NCBI RefSeq assembly: GCF_045689235.1
Contig: NZ_CP136864.1
Location: forward strand, 1,612,001 to 1,676,000
Origin: Congregibacter variabilis
GTDB lineage: Bacteria > Pseudomonadota > Gammaproteobacteria > Pseudomonadales > Halieaceae
Reading direction: 5' to 3'
Length of the DNA: 64,000 nucleotides
Shown here: positions 35,031 through 43,639 of the stretch, in pieces
Layout of the letters: every line of letters starts with the position of its first letter
Position numbering within the stretch: position 1 is the stretch's first letter
Made by a program: the position numbers and the translations under genes
The notes under the pieces: generated by a model
Seen by the model: only the letters and a program-made list of their open reading frames with translations
Told to the model about the DNA's origin: nothing
Databases searched by the model: none

Positions 35031-36112
35031 CACCGCAGCTTCAATGTAGCAAGGCCGAACAACACCAGCATCACAGTGATAATCCAGAAGCGGACAATCA
35101 CTCGAGGCTCCGGCCAGCCCTTGAGTTCATAGTGATGATGAATGGGCGCCATTCTAAATAGTCGCCGGCCCGTCAACTTAAAGGACGCCACCTGAAGGAT
35201 GACCGAGACCGTCTCCAATACGAAGATGCCGCCCATGATAAAAAACACGATTTCGTGGCGAGTAATCACCGCGACAGTACCCAGAGCTGCACCCAGCGCC
35301 AGCGCACCCACATCACCCATAAACACCTGGGCGGGATAAGTGTTGAACCACAGGAATCCCAAGCCCGCACCCGCGATGCTGCCGCAAAAGACCGACAGCT
35401 CACCACTCCCTGCCACGTAGGGAATTTGCAGGTAGTCGGCAAAATTCACGTTGCCGGTGAGGTAAGCAATAAGCCCCAGCGCCGTCCCTACAAGTACCGT
35501 GGGCAAGATAGCCAGTCCATCAAGACCATCGGTCAAATTCACAGCATTGCTGGCACCAACAATGACGAAGTAGGTGAGCACTACAAAAAATGCGCCCATA
35601 GCAATCGCCACATCTTTGAAAAACGGGATATACAGCTGCGTGGTCACGGGGCTATCGGCGGTGAAGTACAAAAACAGCGCAGCCGCCAACCCAGCAATGG
35701 ACTGCCACAAATACTTCCAGCGAGCCGGCAGTCCCCGGGGGTTTCGCTCGACAACCTTGCGGTAGTCGTCTACCCAGCCGACTGCACCAAAGGCCGCGGT
35801 AACCAATAAGGCGACCCATACATAGGCATTGGACAGATCCGCCCACAGCAAAGTGCTAATAGCGATGGCAACAAGAATCAGAGCGCCACCCATGGTGGGC
35901 GTACCCGACTTACCCAGATGCGTCTCGGGGCCGTCGCTGCGAACGGCCTGCCCCACCTGATGGTAGTTCAGACGGCGAATCATCACCGGACCAACAAGGA
36001 GGGAAATAAGCAGCGCTGTTCCCGCCGCCAAAATGCCTCGCAAAGTCAGATACTGAAACACACGGAAACCGGACTCAAACTGCGCGAAGTACTCTGCCAG
36101 AAGCATCAACAT
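35030..36112 (-). CDS. mraY: Phospho-MurNAc-pentapeptide transferase MraY
   Basis: 360-residue polytopic enzyme making lipid I from undecaprenyl phosphate and UDP-MurNAc-pentapeptide. About ten membrane helices. Signature segments are GTPTMGGALILVAI near 70-83, GWVDDYRKVVERNPRGL near 110-126 (Mg-binding Asp pair), NAVNLTDGLDGLAILPT near 190-206, and FMGDVGALALGAALG plus PIHHHYELKGWPE toward the C-terminus. Length equals the E. coli protein. Confidence 0.97.
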   Translation of the reverse strand: MLMLLAEYFAQFESGFRVFQYLTLRGILAAGTALLISLLVGPVMIRRLNYHQVGQAVRSDGPETHLGKSGTPTMGGALILVAIAISTLLWADLSNAYVWVALLVTAAFGAVGWVDDYRKVVERNPRGLPARWKYLWQSIAGLAAALFLYFTADSPVTTQLYIPFFKDVAIAMGAFFVVLTYFVIVGASNAVNLTDGLDGLAILPTVLVGTALGLIAYLTGNVNFADYLQIPYVAGSGELSVFCGSIAGAGLGFLWFNTYPAQVFMGDVGALALGAALGTVAVITRHEIVFFIMGGIFVLETVSVILQVASFKLTGRRLFRMAPIHHHYELKGWPEPRVIVRFWIITVMLVLFGLATLKLR

Positions 36113-37485
36113 GGGCTCACCTCACTGGCAAGATCGCGAAGTGCGGACAACACGGATTCCATTGCTGCGCCGCGGGAGCCTTTCACCAGAATCGTGTCAT
36201 TGGCGTCCAGGAGCTCACCCAGCTGTGGCTTTAATGCTTCCCGGGATCCATACCACTGAGCGCCAGACCCAAAAGCCTCCACTGCTGGGCGCACTGCCTC
36301 GCCCACACCAACGAAGTGCGTGACCCCCTGAAGCCGCGCTAACTCACCCATCTGTGCATGATGCTCGGCGCTTTCTGCGCCAAGTTCCAGCATTTCTCCG
36401 AGTATGAGCAGGCTGCTGCCGGGGGTGGCCGCAAGCAAACTGATTGCGGCACGCACAGAACCAGGATTTGCGTTGTAGCTGTCATCAATCAAGGTTTTAT
36501 CGCCACCCAGGGACTCGCTTTGCAAGCGACCGGGCTCTGCTTGAGCCTTTGTAAGACCTGCAACTATCTGATCGAGTTCGAGTCCCGAAGCAGTGGCAAG
36601 AGCAGCGGCGGCCAGGGCGTTAGCCACGCTGTGACGCCCGGGCAAGGCAAGCTCAAGCTCTCGACTCTCACCGCTGAAATGCAATGTGAAAGCACTTCCC
36701 TGCAGCCCGTGGTCACGCAGATCTGATACGAACAGATCAGCGCTGCGATCATCAAGAGAGTAGCTCAGCGTTTTAGCGCCCGACCGGGCTATTCGCCCTT
36801 GCCACAGCGGCACCCAAGCTTGATCCAGATTCAGTATGGCCGTTCCGCTGGCACCCAGACCGTCGTAGATCTCAGCCTTGATGTCCGCCACATCCGCGAC
36901 CGTACCGAAACCTTCCAGATGCGCTTCCATAGCGTTCAAAACGGTGGTGATGGATGGTCGGGCCAAGGCACATAGATGCGCAATGTCTCCGCGTCGCGTG
37001 GCCCCCATCTCGACTATCGCGTAGCGCGTCTCGTCTTGAAGTCTGGCAAGGGTCAAAGGCACGCCGATTTCATTGTTGTAGTTACCAGCGGTCGCCACCG
37101 TCGGCCCCGCTTCACTAAAAATGCTGCGGCACAGGTTTTTGACCGTGGTTTTACCGCAGCTACCGGTGATTGCCACCACGACGCTGCTAGAAAAATCGCG
37201 GCTGGCCCGCCCAATCTCCGAGAGTGCTTTCAGACAACTCGATACCAACAAGCAGGGAACCGATGCCTTTACGGGTCGCTCAACCAGAACCGCTATAGCT
37301 CCCTGGGCAATGGCAGCATCAATAAAATCATGACCGTCCACGCGGTCTCCGGGCAAAGCAACAAACAGATCACCTGGGCATACCTGCCGAGAATCAATAG
37401 CAACACCCGAAAACTGAAGCGGCGCCCCATTAAAAGCCGCGCCCAATCGCTCAGCGATGACTGCAAGTGTCAGCGCAGACATCAT
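36106..37485 (-). CDS. murF: UDP-MurNAc-tripeptide D-Ala-D-Ala ligase MurF
   Basis: 459-residue Mur ligase adding D-Ala-D-Ala to the UDP-MurNAc tripeptide. Shown by GVAIDSRQVCPGDLFVALPG near 25-44, ATP loop ITGSCGKTTVKNL near 111-123, EMGATRRGDIAHL and LIDDSYNANPGSVRAA. Overlaps murE (ATGA) and mraY by a few bases. The N-terminal substrate-recognition domain resembles that of MurE, as expected. Confidence 0.97.
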   Translation of the reverse strand: MMSALTLAVIAERLGAAFNGAPLQFSGVAIDSRQVCPGDLFVALPGDRVDGHDFIDAAIAQGAIAVLVERPVKASVPCLLVSSCLKALSEIGRASRDFSSSVVVAITGSCGKTTVKNLCRSIFSEAGPTVATAGNYNNEIGVPLTLARLQDETRYAIVEMGATRRGDIAHLCALARPSITTVLNAMEAHLEGFGTVADVADIKAEIYDGLGASGTAILNLDQAWVPLWQGRIARSGAKTLSYSLDDRSADLFVSDLRDHGLQGSAFTLHFSGESRELELALPGRHSVANALAAAALATASGLELDQIVAGLTKAQAEPGRLQSESLGGDKTLIDDSYNANPGSVRAAISLLAATPGSSLLILGEMLELGAESAEHHAQMGELARLQGVTHFVGVGEAVRPAVEAFGSGAQWYGSREALKPQLGELLDANDTILVKGSRGAAMESVLSALRDLASEVSPC

Positions 37486-38957
37486 GCGGCCAACCTCGCC
37501 AAGGCCTGCTGAGCAACCTCGGTATCACTGAAGGGCAGGCGCTGCTCACCAATGATCTGATAGTCCTCGTGACCCTTCCCGGCAATCAGAACACAGTCTT
37601 TAGGGCCCGCAGAGTCGATAGCCAGATGAATCGCCTCCGCACGATCCTCACAGACGAGATAATCACCGTCCATAGATGATTCAATATCAGCGATGATCGC
37701 TAATGGATCTTCGCTTCGAGGGTTATCGCTGGTAATTACCGCTCGGTCCGCAGTCGCTGAGACCGCCTCGGCCATTAACGCTCGCTTGCCGCGATCTCGA
37801 TCTCCGCCGCATCCAAACACCGCCACAAGACTGCCTGCACACTGCTCACGAAGCGCAAGAAGCACCTGTCGCAATGCGTCGGAAGTATGCGCGTAGTCAA
37901 TAACCACCAGCGGAGCGCCGGGAACGCGCAGCGGCTCCATCCGACCCGATACTGATTGCAGGCCTTCTACCGCGGCTATCACGGCAGAGAATGGCAAACC
38001 CGCCTGCAGCGCTGCGGTCAATGCCGCCAGCAGATTCATGGCGTTAAACTTCCCAAGCAGTGGGCACTTAAGGGCTGCCTCACCCCAGGGGCTCGAGAAG
38101 CGAAACCGAAGCCCACCGCTGCTCAACTGCAGATTACTCAGGCGTACGTCAGCAGAACTATCTTCAATGCCATAGCGCAGCACAGAAACTTCAGATGAAA
38201 TTCTCTGCACAAGGGTCCGGCTGAAGGGGTCATCCGCATTCAAAATAGCAGTGCGCAGTGACTCAAAAGCAAACAAACGCGCCTTTGCATCACCATAGGA
38301 TTGCATATCGCCGTGGTAATCCAGATGATCCCGAGTGAGGTTAGTAAAAATTGCTGAATCGATATCCAGAGTGTTGAGACGCCCCTGCTGGAGCGCGTGA
38401 GAGGAAACCTCCATGCTTACAAAGGGCACCGCCTGACCCGCCCAGCCAGCCAGAATTTCCTGCAATTGGATGGAATCCGGTGTGGTGTGCACACTGCGGT
38501 GAACGCCGCCGTCCAAAGAAGAACCCAGAGTCCCGATAACCCCACAATCATAGCCAGCGCCGCGCACCAGCTGCGCAAACAACTGACTTACCGTGGTTTT
38601 ACCATTGGTACCTGTCACTGCGGTAATCTGCATCTCGCGACTGGGCTCACGAAAATACCGTCCTGCAATTTCACATAGTCGATAGCGCAAGTCCGGAACC
38701 ACAACAGTAGGAAGCGGCGATCGCGTGGCGGGGAGCTCATCCTCCACCAGCGCCGCTACGGCACCCGACGAGGCCGCCTGCGCAAGAAACTCTCTGCCGT
38801 CGTGCGCATGACCGCGCAACGCAATAAATAAATCGCCCTTACTCACCTGTCGACTATCTAAACGCAGTGCCGCCACGTCCAGCGCCGGCACATCGGTCGC
38901 CATACCTTCCAAGAGTACCGGCAAAGAACTGCGCAACTCAGTCACACCCGGAGTCAT
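37482..38957 (-). CDS. murE: UDP-MurNAc-tripeptide synthetase MurE (meso-diaminopimelate adding)
   Basis: 491-residue Mur ligase. LDSRQVSKGDLFIALRG near 31-47, ATP loop VTGTNGKTTVSQL near 114-126, EVSSHALQQGRL and YAHTSDALRQVL are family hallmarks. The motif SDNPRSEDP near 406-414 is the DNPR signature of enzymes that select meso-diaminopimelate rather than lysine, which fits a Gram-negative cell wall. Overlaps ftsI by four bases. Confidence 0.97.
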   Translation of the reverse strand: MTPGVTELRSSLPVLLEGMATDVPALDVAALRLDSRQVSKGDLFIALRGHAHDGREFLAQAASSGAVAALVEDELPATRSPLPTVVVPDLRYRLCEIAGRYFREPSREMQITAVTGTNGKTTVSQLFAQLVRGAGYDCGVIGTLGSSLDGGVHRSVHTTPDSIQLQEILAGWAGQAVPFVSMEVSSHALQQGRLNTLDIDSAIFTNLTRDHLDYHGDMQSYGDAKARLFAFESLRTAILNADDPFSRTLVQRISSEVSVLRYGIEDSSADVRLSNLQLSSGGLRFRFSSPWGEAALKCPLLGKFNAMNLLAALTAALQAGLPFSAVIAAVEGLQSVSGRMEPLRVPGAPLVVIDYAHTSDALRQVLLALREQCAGSLVAVFGCGGDRDRGKRALMAEAVSATADRAVITSDNPRSEDPLAIIADIESSMDGDYLVCEDRAEAIHLAIDSAGPKDCVLIAGKGHEDYQIIGEQRLPFSDTEVAQQALARLAA

Positions 38958-40681
38958 GCATCACCCCCGACTACCGTTGCGGCAAGCATTTCTGTCGGCG
39001 GCGCCAAGGTGGGCGCAACACCCATGAGACGCAATGTTTCAGCTGTCACTCGAGCAAACACTGGCGCGGCAGCGGCGCCACCGCCATAGCTATCGCCTTT
39101 GGGGCGATCCAGCACCACGACAGTCACAAAGCGCGGGTCTTCGATGGGAGCCATACCCACGAAGAGCGCAACGTACTGATCGTCCAAATATCCGCCGGCA
39201 CCCACTTTATGCACAGTGCCGGTCTTACCACCGACCTGATATCCGGGAACTCGAGCCTTGCGAGCAGTACCTTGATCACCCGTCACCTCATGCAGTACGC
39301 CCCGCACATCGGCCGCTATCCGGGCATCAACCACACGCTCACTGCGAACGTCTACCGCCTCCCGGCGCAGCAGTGACAGCTCCGGCAGCATTCCGCCATT
39401 GGCAAACACCGCGTAGGCCCGAGCAAGCTGCAAAGGTGTTGCCGTCAGGCCGTAGCCAAAAGCCAAGGTTACTTGTTCGATCGGACGCCAACGGGGACGC
39501 TGAGGGAGCAATCCGGCGCTCTCACCAGGAAATCCAGTCGCGGTGGACTGACCAAAACCAAAACGATTAAACACATCCCAGATAGGCTCATGACCAATAT
39601 CCAGAGCAACCTTGGTAATCCCCACCTGACTGGATTTTTCGACCACTCGGGACAAGCTGATCTCGCCATAGTTGCGGGGATCAGGAAGAACCTTTCTACC
39701 TACGCGAATACGTCCGGGGCTCGTATCAATGAGCGTCGAGGTCTCGTAGCGCCCCGACTCAAGGGCAGCAACCAACGTTAAGGGCTTCATCGTAGAGCCC
39801 GGCTCAAAGACATCGGTCACCGCGCGATTGCGCGTCTGACTCATAGTCACAGTGCTGCGATTATTGGGATTGAAGTCGGGGTAACTCGCACTGGCAAGCA
39901 CTTCACCCGTACCGCTATCAATAGTGACAATCACACCAGCCTCAGCGCCAGTCACCGTAACCGCACGGCTAAGCTCACGATGGAGCAGATACTGCAGACG
40001 CAAATCGATAGAGAGCTGTAGATTGCGACCTGGACGAACGGGCTCGATAACACCGATATCTCGAACCGCATCACCGTGAAGATCTTTAATGTAACGCTTC
40101 TTGCCAGGATGACCACGCAGCCACTCATCGTAGGCAAGCTCTAAGCCAGCAACCCCCGCGCCATCGACATTGGTCATACCCACCAGCTGCGCAGCAACCT
40201 CGCCGGCGGGATAAAACCGACGGTACTCACGCTCAGCACGCACACCCGAAATCTTGAGAGCCAGAACGTCTCGTGCACGGTCCGGCACCAGGTGTCGACG
40301 CAGATACATGAACTGTCGGCCGGCATAGCGAGCAAGACGCTCTTCCAAATCCTCGGCGCTTAAGTCCAGCGCCTCAGCAAGCTCCGGCAGTCGCTCGCTG
40401 GTCGCGAGCACTTTCGGATTGGCCCAGAGCGATATCACGGGGGTACTAACGGCCAGAGGCTCCCCCCTGCGATCCGTAATCAGACCTCGGTAGGCCGGCA
40501 GTTCAGCGGTACGAAGCATGCGCATGTCGCCCTGCTTCTTCAGGAAGTCAACGCCTCTACCCGTATCCAGCACCTGCAGCGACAAGACCCGCCCCACAAG
40601 AGCAAGAAACATCATAACCAGCAGTGCGATTACGACATGACCACGCCAGTGCTGCACTTTTATTTTTGCAGCCTTAGTCAC
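38954..40681 (-). CDS. ftsI: Septal transpeptidase FtsI (PBP3)
   Basis: 575-residue class B penicillin-binding protein. One N-terminal membrane helix (about 13-35), the PBP dimer domain with RGLITDRRGEPLA near 65-77, and the transpeptidase domain. The catalytic STMK is at 296-299 and KTGT near 490. The second motif, normally SxN (KSSN), reads KSSQ here (Ser350-Ser351-Gln352), a notable substitution that may affect catalysis or beta-lactam affinity. Acts with FtsW. Start is GTG 40681, overlapping the ftsL stop. Confidence 0.96.
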   Translation of the reverse strand: MTKAAKIKVQHWRGHVVIALLVMMFLALVGRVLSLQVLDTGRGVDFLKKQGDMRMLRTAELPAYRGLITDRRGEPLAVSTPVISLWANPKVLATSERLPELAEALDLSAEDLEERLARYAGRQFMYLRRHLVPDRARDVLALKISGVRAEREYRRFYPAGEVAAQLVGMTNVDGAGVAGLELAYDEWLRGHPGKKRYIKDLHGDAVRDIGVIEPVRPGRNLQLSIDLRLQYLLHRELSRAVTVTGAEAGVIVTIDSGTGEVLASASYPDFNPNNRSTVTMSQTRNRAVTDVFEPGSTMKPLTLVAALESGRYETSTLIDTSPGRIRVGRKVLPDPRNYGEISLSRVVEKSSQVGITKVALDIGHEPIWDVFNRFGFGQSTATGFPGESAGLLPQRPRWRPIEQVTLAFGYGLTATPLQLARAYAVFANGGMLPELSLLRREAVDVRSERVVDARIAADVRGVLHEVTGDQGTARKARVPGYQVGGKTGTVHKVGAGGYLDDQYVALFVGMAPIEDPRFVTVVVLDRPKGDSYGGGAAAAPVFARVTAETLRLMGVAPTLAPPTEMLAATVVGGDA

Positions 40682-40956
40682 TTAGCCACCAAGCGCGTTT
40701 GATCGTGCCCGGGCGCAGCAAGGCCCAGCGAATCCCCCGCCTCGCTTTCTATACGAAAGTGCGATGCCAGGGTGCTTTGCTCAAGAAGAAGCCGACTGTA
40801 CTCTTCCTCGAGATACCAGCGCCGAGCCTCTAAATCCTGAAGCTGCGCATAGAAGCTGCGTGAAACGTGTGTACTGCCAATAATGGAAAAGGCGCTACCC
40901 ATAACCAGCAGCAGGGCCAGGCCTATCCACAACGAATTCGCAGTCGAGGGATTCAC
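40678..40956 (-). CDS. ftsL: Cell division protein FtsL
   Basis: Small bitopic divisome protein, 92 residues: one membrane helix (SLWIGLALLLVMGSAFSIIG) followed by a leucine-zipper-like coiled coil (LQDLEARRWYLEEEYSRLLLEQSTLA) that pairs with FtsB. I chose GTG 40956 because GGAGAAG lies about 8 bases upstream and the GTGA overlaps the rsmH stop. An ATG at 40974 gives six more residues but has no clear ribosome site. Identification rests on topology, size and position between rsmH and ftsI. Confidence 0.92.
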   Translation of the reverse strand: MNPSTANSLWIGLALLLVMGSAFSIIGSTHVSRSFYAQLQDLEARRWYLEEEYSRLLLEQSTLASHFRIESEAGDSLGLAAPGHDQTRLVAK

Positions 40957-41879
40957 GCGAGCTTCTCCGCGCAACGCATAATTGCACTGCGAGACCGCGG
41001 GTTCCCCGCCACCTCATCTTCACTCGCGCGCAGCGCCTTACCCAGCAGCCGCATTTGTGCACCGGACTCCACATCGCGAATCGGCAGATTGCGAGGAAGC
41101 TGCGGCCCACGACTCATGTCCCGCAAATGGCGTTTTACCAAACGGTCTTCCAACGAGTGAAAACTGATTACCACCAGACGCCCACCGACCCCCAGCACCG
41201 ACAGGGCCACAGACAGCAACTGCGCAAGGTCATCAAGCTCACGGTTGACACGAATCCGGATAGCCTGGAAGGCTCGAGTTGCCGGGTGCTTATGCTTCTC
41301 CCAGCGCGGATGCGCCTCCTTGACAATAGCAGCCAACTGAGAGGTTCTCGTTAGCGGTGCCTCGGATCGAGCTTTCACAATGGCGCCGGCTATGCGACGC
41401 GCAAACCGCTCTTCGCCGTAATCGCGAAGAACGTCAATAATCTCCTGCTCACAGGCACTGGCGATCCAATCTGCAGCGGACTCGCCGCGACTGCGATCCA
41501 TACGCATATCCAAGGGACCGTCCTGCTGAAAGCTAAAACCGCGTTCCGCCTGATCAAGCTGGGGGCTGGATACACCCAGGTCCAGCAAAATACCGTCCAC
41601 AGGACCAAACCCACGCTCCGCGAGCAAGGCAGGCAGGGCAGCAAAGGATCCGCGAGCAAAACTAAAACGACCATCCTGGGTAGCAAGCTCCAGAGCGTCG
41701 CGCTCAGCCTCTTCATCCTTGTCGCAGGCAAATAGGCGGCCTTCTGCATTGAGTCTGCCAAGGATTTCTCGACTATGCCCGCCGCGCCCGAAGGTACCGT
41801 CGACATAAAGGCCGGCGGGGCTGCTTACCAGCGCGTCCACCGCTTCGTGCAACAATACCGTTTCATGAGGGGCTGCCAT
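40953..41879 (-). CDS. rsmH: 16S rRNA (cytosine1402-N4)-methyltransferase RsmH
   Basis: 308-residue SAM-dependent methyltransferase (MraW). HETVLLHEAVDAL, YVDGTFGRGGHSREIL near 25-40 (SAM site), DGILLDLGVSSPQLDQAERGFSFQ near 98-121, and the late GGRLVVISFHSLEDRLVKRHL are diagnostic. Follows mraZ by one base, so the two are surely coupled. Confidence 0.97.
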   Translation of the reverse strand: MAAPHETVLLHEAVDALVSSPAGLYVDGTFGRGGHSREILGRLNAEGRLFACDKDEEAERDALELATQDGRFSFARGSFAALPALLAERGFGPVDGILLDLGVSSPQLDQAERGFSFQQDGPLDMRMDRSRGESAADWIASACEQEIIDVLRDYGEERFARRIAGAIVKARSEAPLTRTSQLAAIVKEAHPRWEKHKHPATRAFQAIRIRVNRELDDLAQLLSVALSVLGVGGRLVVISFHSLEDRLVKRHLRDMSRGPQLPRNLPIRDVESGAQMRLLGKALRASEDEVAGNPRSRSAIMRCAEKLA

Positions 41880-42335
41880 CTAGAGCGGCAGGTTCATCAG
41901 CTCGTCGGGCCATGGCTCATCCACCCCGACGTCTTCCAGCGCCTTATCACGCTCGGTGATCCAGAGGTTTTCGCTCCAGAGCTCCATCTTGTTGCCTTGA
42001 CCGACCAGCACCAGCTTCTTGTCGAGCTGGGCGTATTCACGTAAAGAAGGCGGCAAAAGCATGCGACCATTACTGTCGAGCTGAATGTCCGTTGCATAGC
42101 CAAGCATCAAACGCTGAAATCGTTTTACGGCAGGATTAAGAGAGGGGAGCTTTTGCAGGTCTTGCTCAATACGCTCCCAAGCGGGCAGCGGGTAGATACA
42201 TAAACAGGAGGTCTGGGTATCGATAGTCACAACAATTTCGCCAGCACACTGCTCAAGCAGCGGCTCACGCTGACGCGAAGGAATCGCCAGGCGACCCTTT
42301 GCATCCATATTGATGTGCTGCACACCACGGAACAC
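41880..42335 (-). CDS. mraZ: Transcriptional regulator MraZ
   Basis: 151-residue AbrB-fold protein with two MraZ/SpoVT repeats (FRGVQHINMDAKGRLAIPSR near 2-21 and VKRFQRLMLGYATDIQLDSNGRMLLP near 70-95). It binds repeats in its own promoter and represses the dcw operon in E. coli. Start is GTG 42335, giving the universal MFRG-type N-terminus. First gene of the dcw cluster. Its target boxes lie just upstream. Confidence 0.95.
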   Translation of the reverse strand: MFRGVQHINMDAKGRLAIPSRQREPLLEQCAGEIVVTIDTQTSCLCIYPLPAWERIEQDLQKLPSLNPAVKRFQRLMLGYATDIQLDSNGRMLLPPSLREYAQLDKKLVLVGQGNKMELWSENLWITERDKALEDVGVDEPWPDELMNLPL

Positions 42336-42353
42336 TTCTTATTAACCCCTTTA

Positions 42354-42398
42354 CTCCAGTGATTTCCACAAATCACCAGAATTTCCCACTTCTCTCCA
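42354..42398 (-). promoter_or_regulatory. MraZ operator: five TGG boxes at 10-bp spacing
   Basis: On the minus strand TGGAG, TGGGA, TGGTG, TGGAA and TGGAG occur at exactly 10-base intervals (plus coordinates 42394-98, 42384-88, 42374-78, 42364-68, 42354-58), ending 19 bases before mraZ. E. coli MraZ binds TGGGN direct repeats separated by 5 bases. Here there are five such positions, two of them imperfect. Confidence 0.75.
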
Positions 42399-42757
42399 CT
42401 TATCGACACTATAGGTCTGCGACAAAGCTCAAGTCAAGCTGGAGATCACAAAAAAGCCTGTTATTTCAGGGGTTTGGACGTCAAACAGCGTGGATTTCGA
42501 GGGGTTTTTAGCGTCGCTGTGACACGGTAAAAAATCACAAAAACAGCCATCTAAAGCATTAAGCTAAGTATTTACTTTAACTTAAAGTTCGTTTGCTTAT
42601 TTTATTACGAGGTTTTAGGCGAATTCCGTCTAAAGAAAGGGGGTCAGATTCATCTACTAGGGCGCAATAAGCAAAAATCTCTCGATTTGCGCCACGAACG
42701 ACCTGGCCATGAGTCTTGAAATCGGCGAGACGGGTAAGCTGCAGGCGCAACTTCAGC

Positions 42758-43165
42758 GGTGAGGCAGACGGCAGCCCTTTGAGCTGCTCGCGCATCTCCA
42801 GCAACGCCTCAGCACTATTAAACGCGCTCGACGGACGCTCAAAGGGCCGCCGCCCGCCTCACCTTCGTCAGCTCCGCATCCACGGCGGCAGATCAACCGC
42901 AACACGCCCTCACGTCTCCTGGGCGGTTCGGCGCCGCTTTGCTCGAGCGGCCGTCGAGCGCGGTGTTTAATACTCTGAGCCGATGGAGATGCGCGAGCAG
43001 CTCGAGTAAAGCAGGGTCGGGCCGCCCATAGCGACTGAGAAACGAAGCGTCCCTCGAGCGCGGTATCTAACGCTGATGACGATAGAGATGCGCGAGCAGC
43101 TCAAAGGGTTGCCGTCTGCCTCACCACCGGAGATGCGCAAACAGCTCAAGAGCCTGCCGTCTGCC
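42758..43165. repeat. Repeat cluster with 42-bp inverted arms
   Basis: A 42-base segment at 42758-42799 is the reverse complement of 43084-43125 at 40 of 42 positions. Its core, GGAGATGCGCGAGCAGCTC, recurs at 42985-43003 and, with changes, at 43129-43147; the partner GCCGTCTGCC follows in most copies. A second unit, TCGAGCGCGGT followed by TTAA/CTAA, precedes three of the copies. In one frame the repeat reads EMREQLKGLPSAS in both orientations, so it may derive from a duplicated gene end or a mobile-element remnant. Confidence 0.7.
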
Positions 43166-43185
43166 TAAGCAAGTCCGGGGTGGCT

Positions 43186-43209
43186 CTCATGAAGCTTTCG
43201 CATCATGAG
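43186..43209. repeat. Inverted repeat 3' of rnpB
   Basis: CTCATGA at 43186-43192 and TCATGAG at 43203-43209 are perfect arms with a 10-base spacer, immediately beyond the 3' end of rnpB. It may end or process the RNase P RNA transcript, although no T tract follows. Confidence 0.4.
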
Positions 43210-43220
43210 GCTTTCGAATT

Positions 43221-43581
43221 TAGAGGAGTCGGCCGATAAGCCGGGTTCTGTCGAGAACGATCATTCATCTGGGACGAGCGTCGCCGCTCGCCTCTAGCGA
43301 CCTACCCGAATCCACTGCGGGCCGCAGCCAACGGATTCCTATTTGGTCTTGCTCCAGGTGGGGTTTACCATCGCCACGCCTGTTACCAGCCGCGCGGTGC
43401 GCTCTTACCGCACCTTTTCACCCTTACCGAACACAAAGCTCGGCGGTTTCCTTTCTGCTGCACTTTCCGTGGGCTCACGCCCCCCAGGCGTTACCTGGCA
43501 CCCTGCCCTATGGAGCCCGGACTTTCCTCCGTATTGCACATCAAAGACGCACAACACCGCGATCGTCTGGCCAACTCCGCG
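43221..43581 (-). ncRNA. rnpB: RNase P RNA (class A)
   Basis: Catalytic RNA of RNase P, about 360 nt, maturing tRNA 5' ends. On the minus strand the conserved GGAGGAAAGTCCGGGCTCC core (P4 strand), GGGTGCCAGGTAACGCCTGG, GGTAAGGGTGAAAAGGTGCGG, CAGTGGATTCGGGTAGG and the 3' AACCCGGCTTATCGG are all present. Terminal helix P1 pairs GGAGTTGG (43571-43578) with CCGACTCC (43225-43232), which sets the ends to within a few bases. Location between rsmI and the dcw cluster is the same as in Pseudomonas. Confidence 0.95.
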
Positions 43582-43585
43582 CGCA

Positions 43586-43613
43586 GGTTAACGACCCCAT
43601 CGTAAGCGTGCAA
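43586..43613 (-). promoter_or_regulatory. Predicted promoter of rnpB
   Basis: Minus-strand TTGCAC (43608-43613) and TTAACC (43586-43591) with a 16-base spacer lie just upstream of the predicted RNA 5' end. The -35 is near consensus and the -10 is moderate. Confidence 0.4.
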
Positions 43614-43639
43614 GCGCTAAAACAGCGCCGGATCAGGAA

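Larger units (their letters stand above)
42399..43220. other. Long intergenic region between mraZ operator and rnpB
   Basis: About 820 bases without a convincing gene. The first 180 bases are AT-rich (promoter-like, upstream of the dcw operon). The motif GGGGGTCAGATTC at 42639-42651 resembles sequences scattered with REP/Y1-transposase remnants in other gammaproteobacteria. From 42758 to 43165 lies a family of inverted and direct repeats. A 75-codon minus-strand frame at 42577-42804 is made largely of this repeat and is not called as a gene. Confidence 0.6.

Noticed and set aside
42577..42804. 75-codon minus-strand frame as a gene
   Set aside because: Its N-terminal half is the repeat element and no upstream ribosome site or family match is visible.
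42758..43165. CRISPR array
   Set aside because: Repeats are few, in both orientations and without regular spacers.
43343..43591. 82-codon plus-strand frame
   Set aside because: It is antisense to the RNase P RNA; such frames arise often in rnpB and are spurious.
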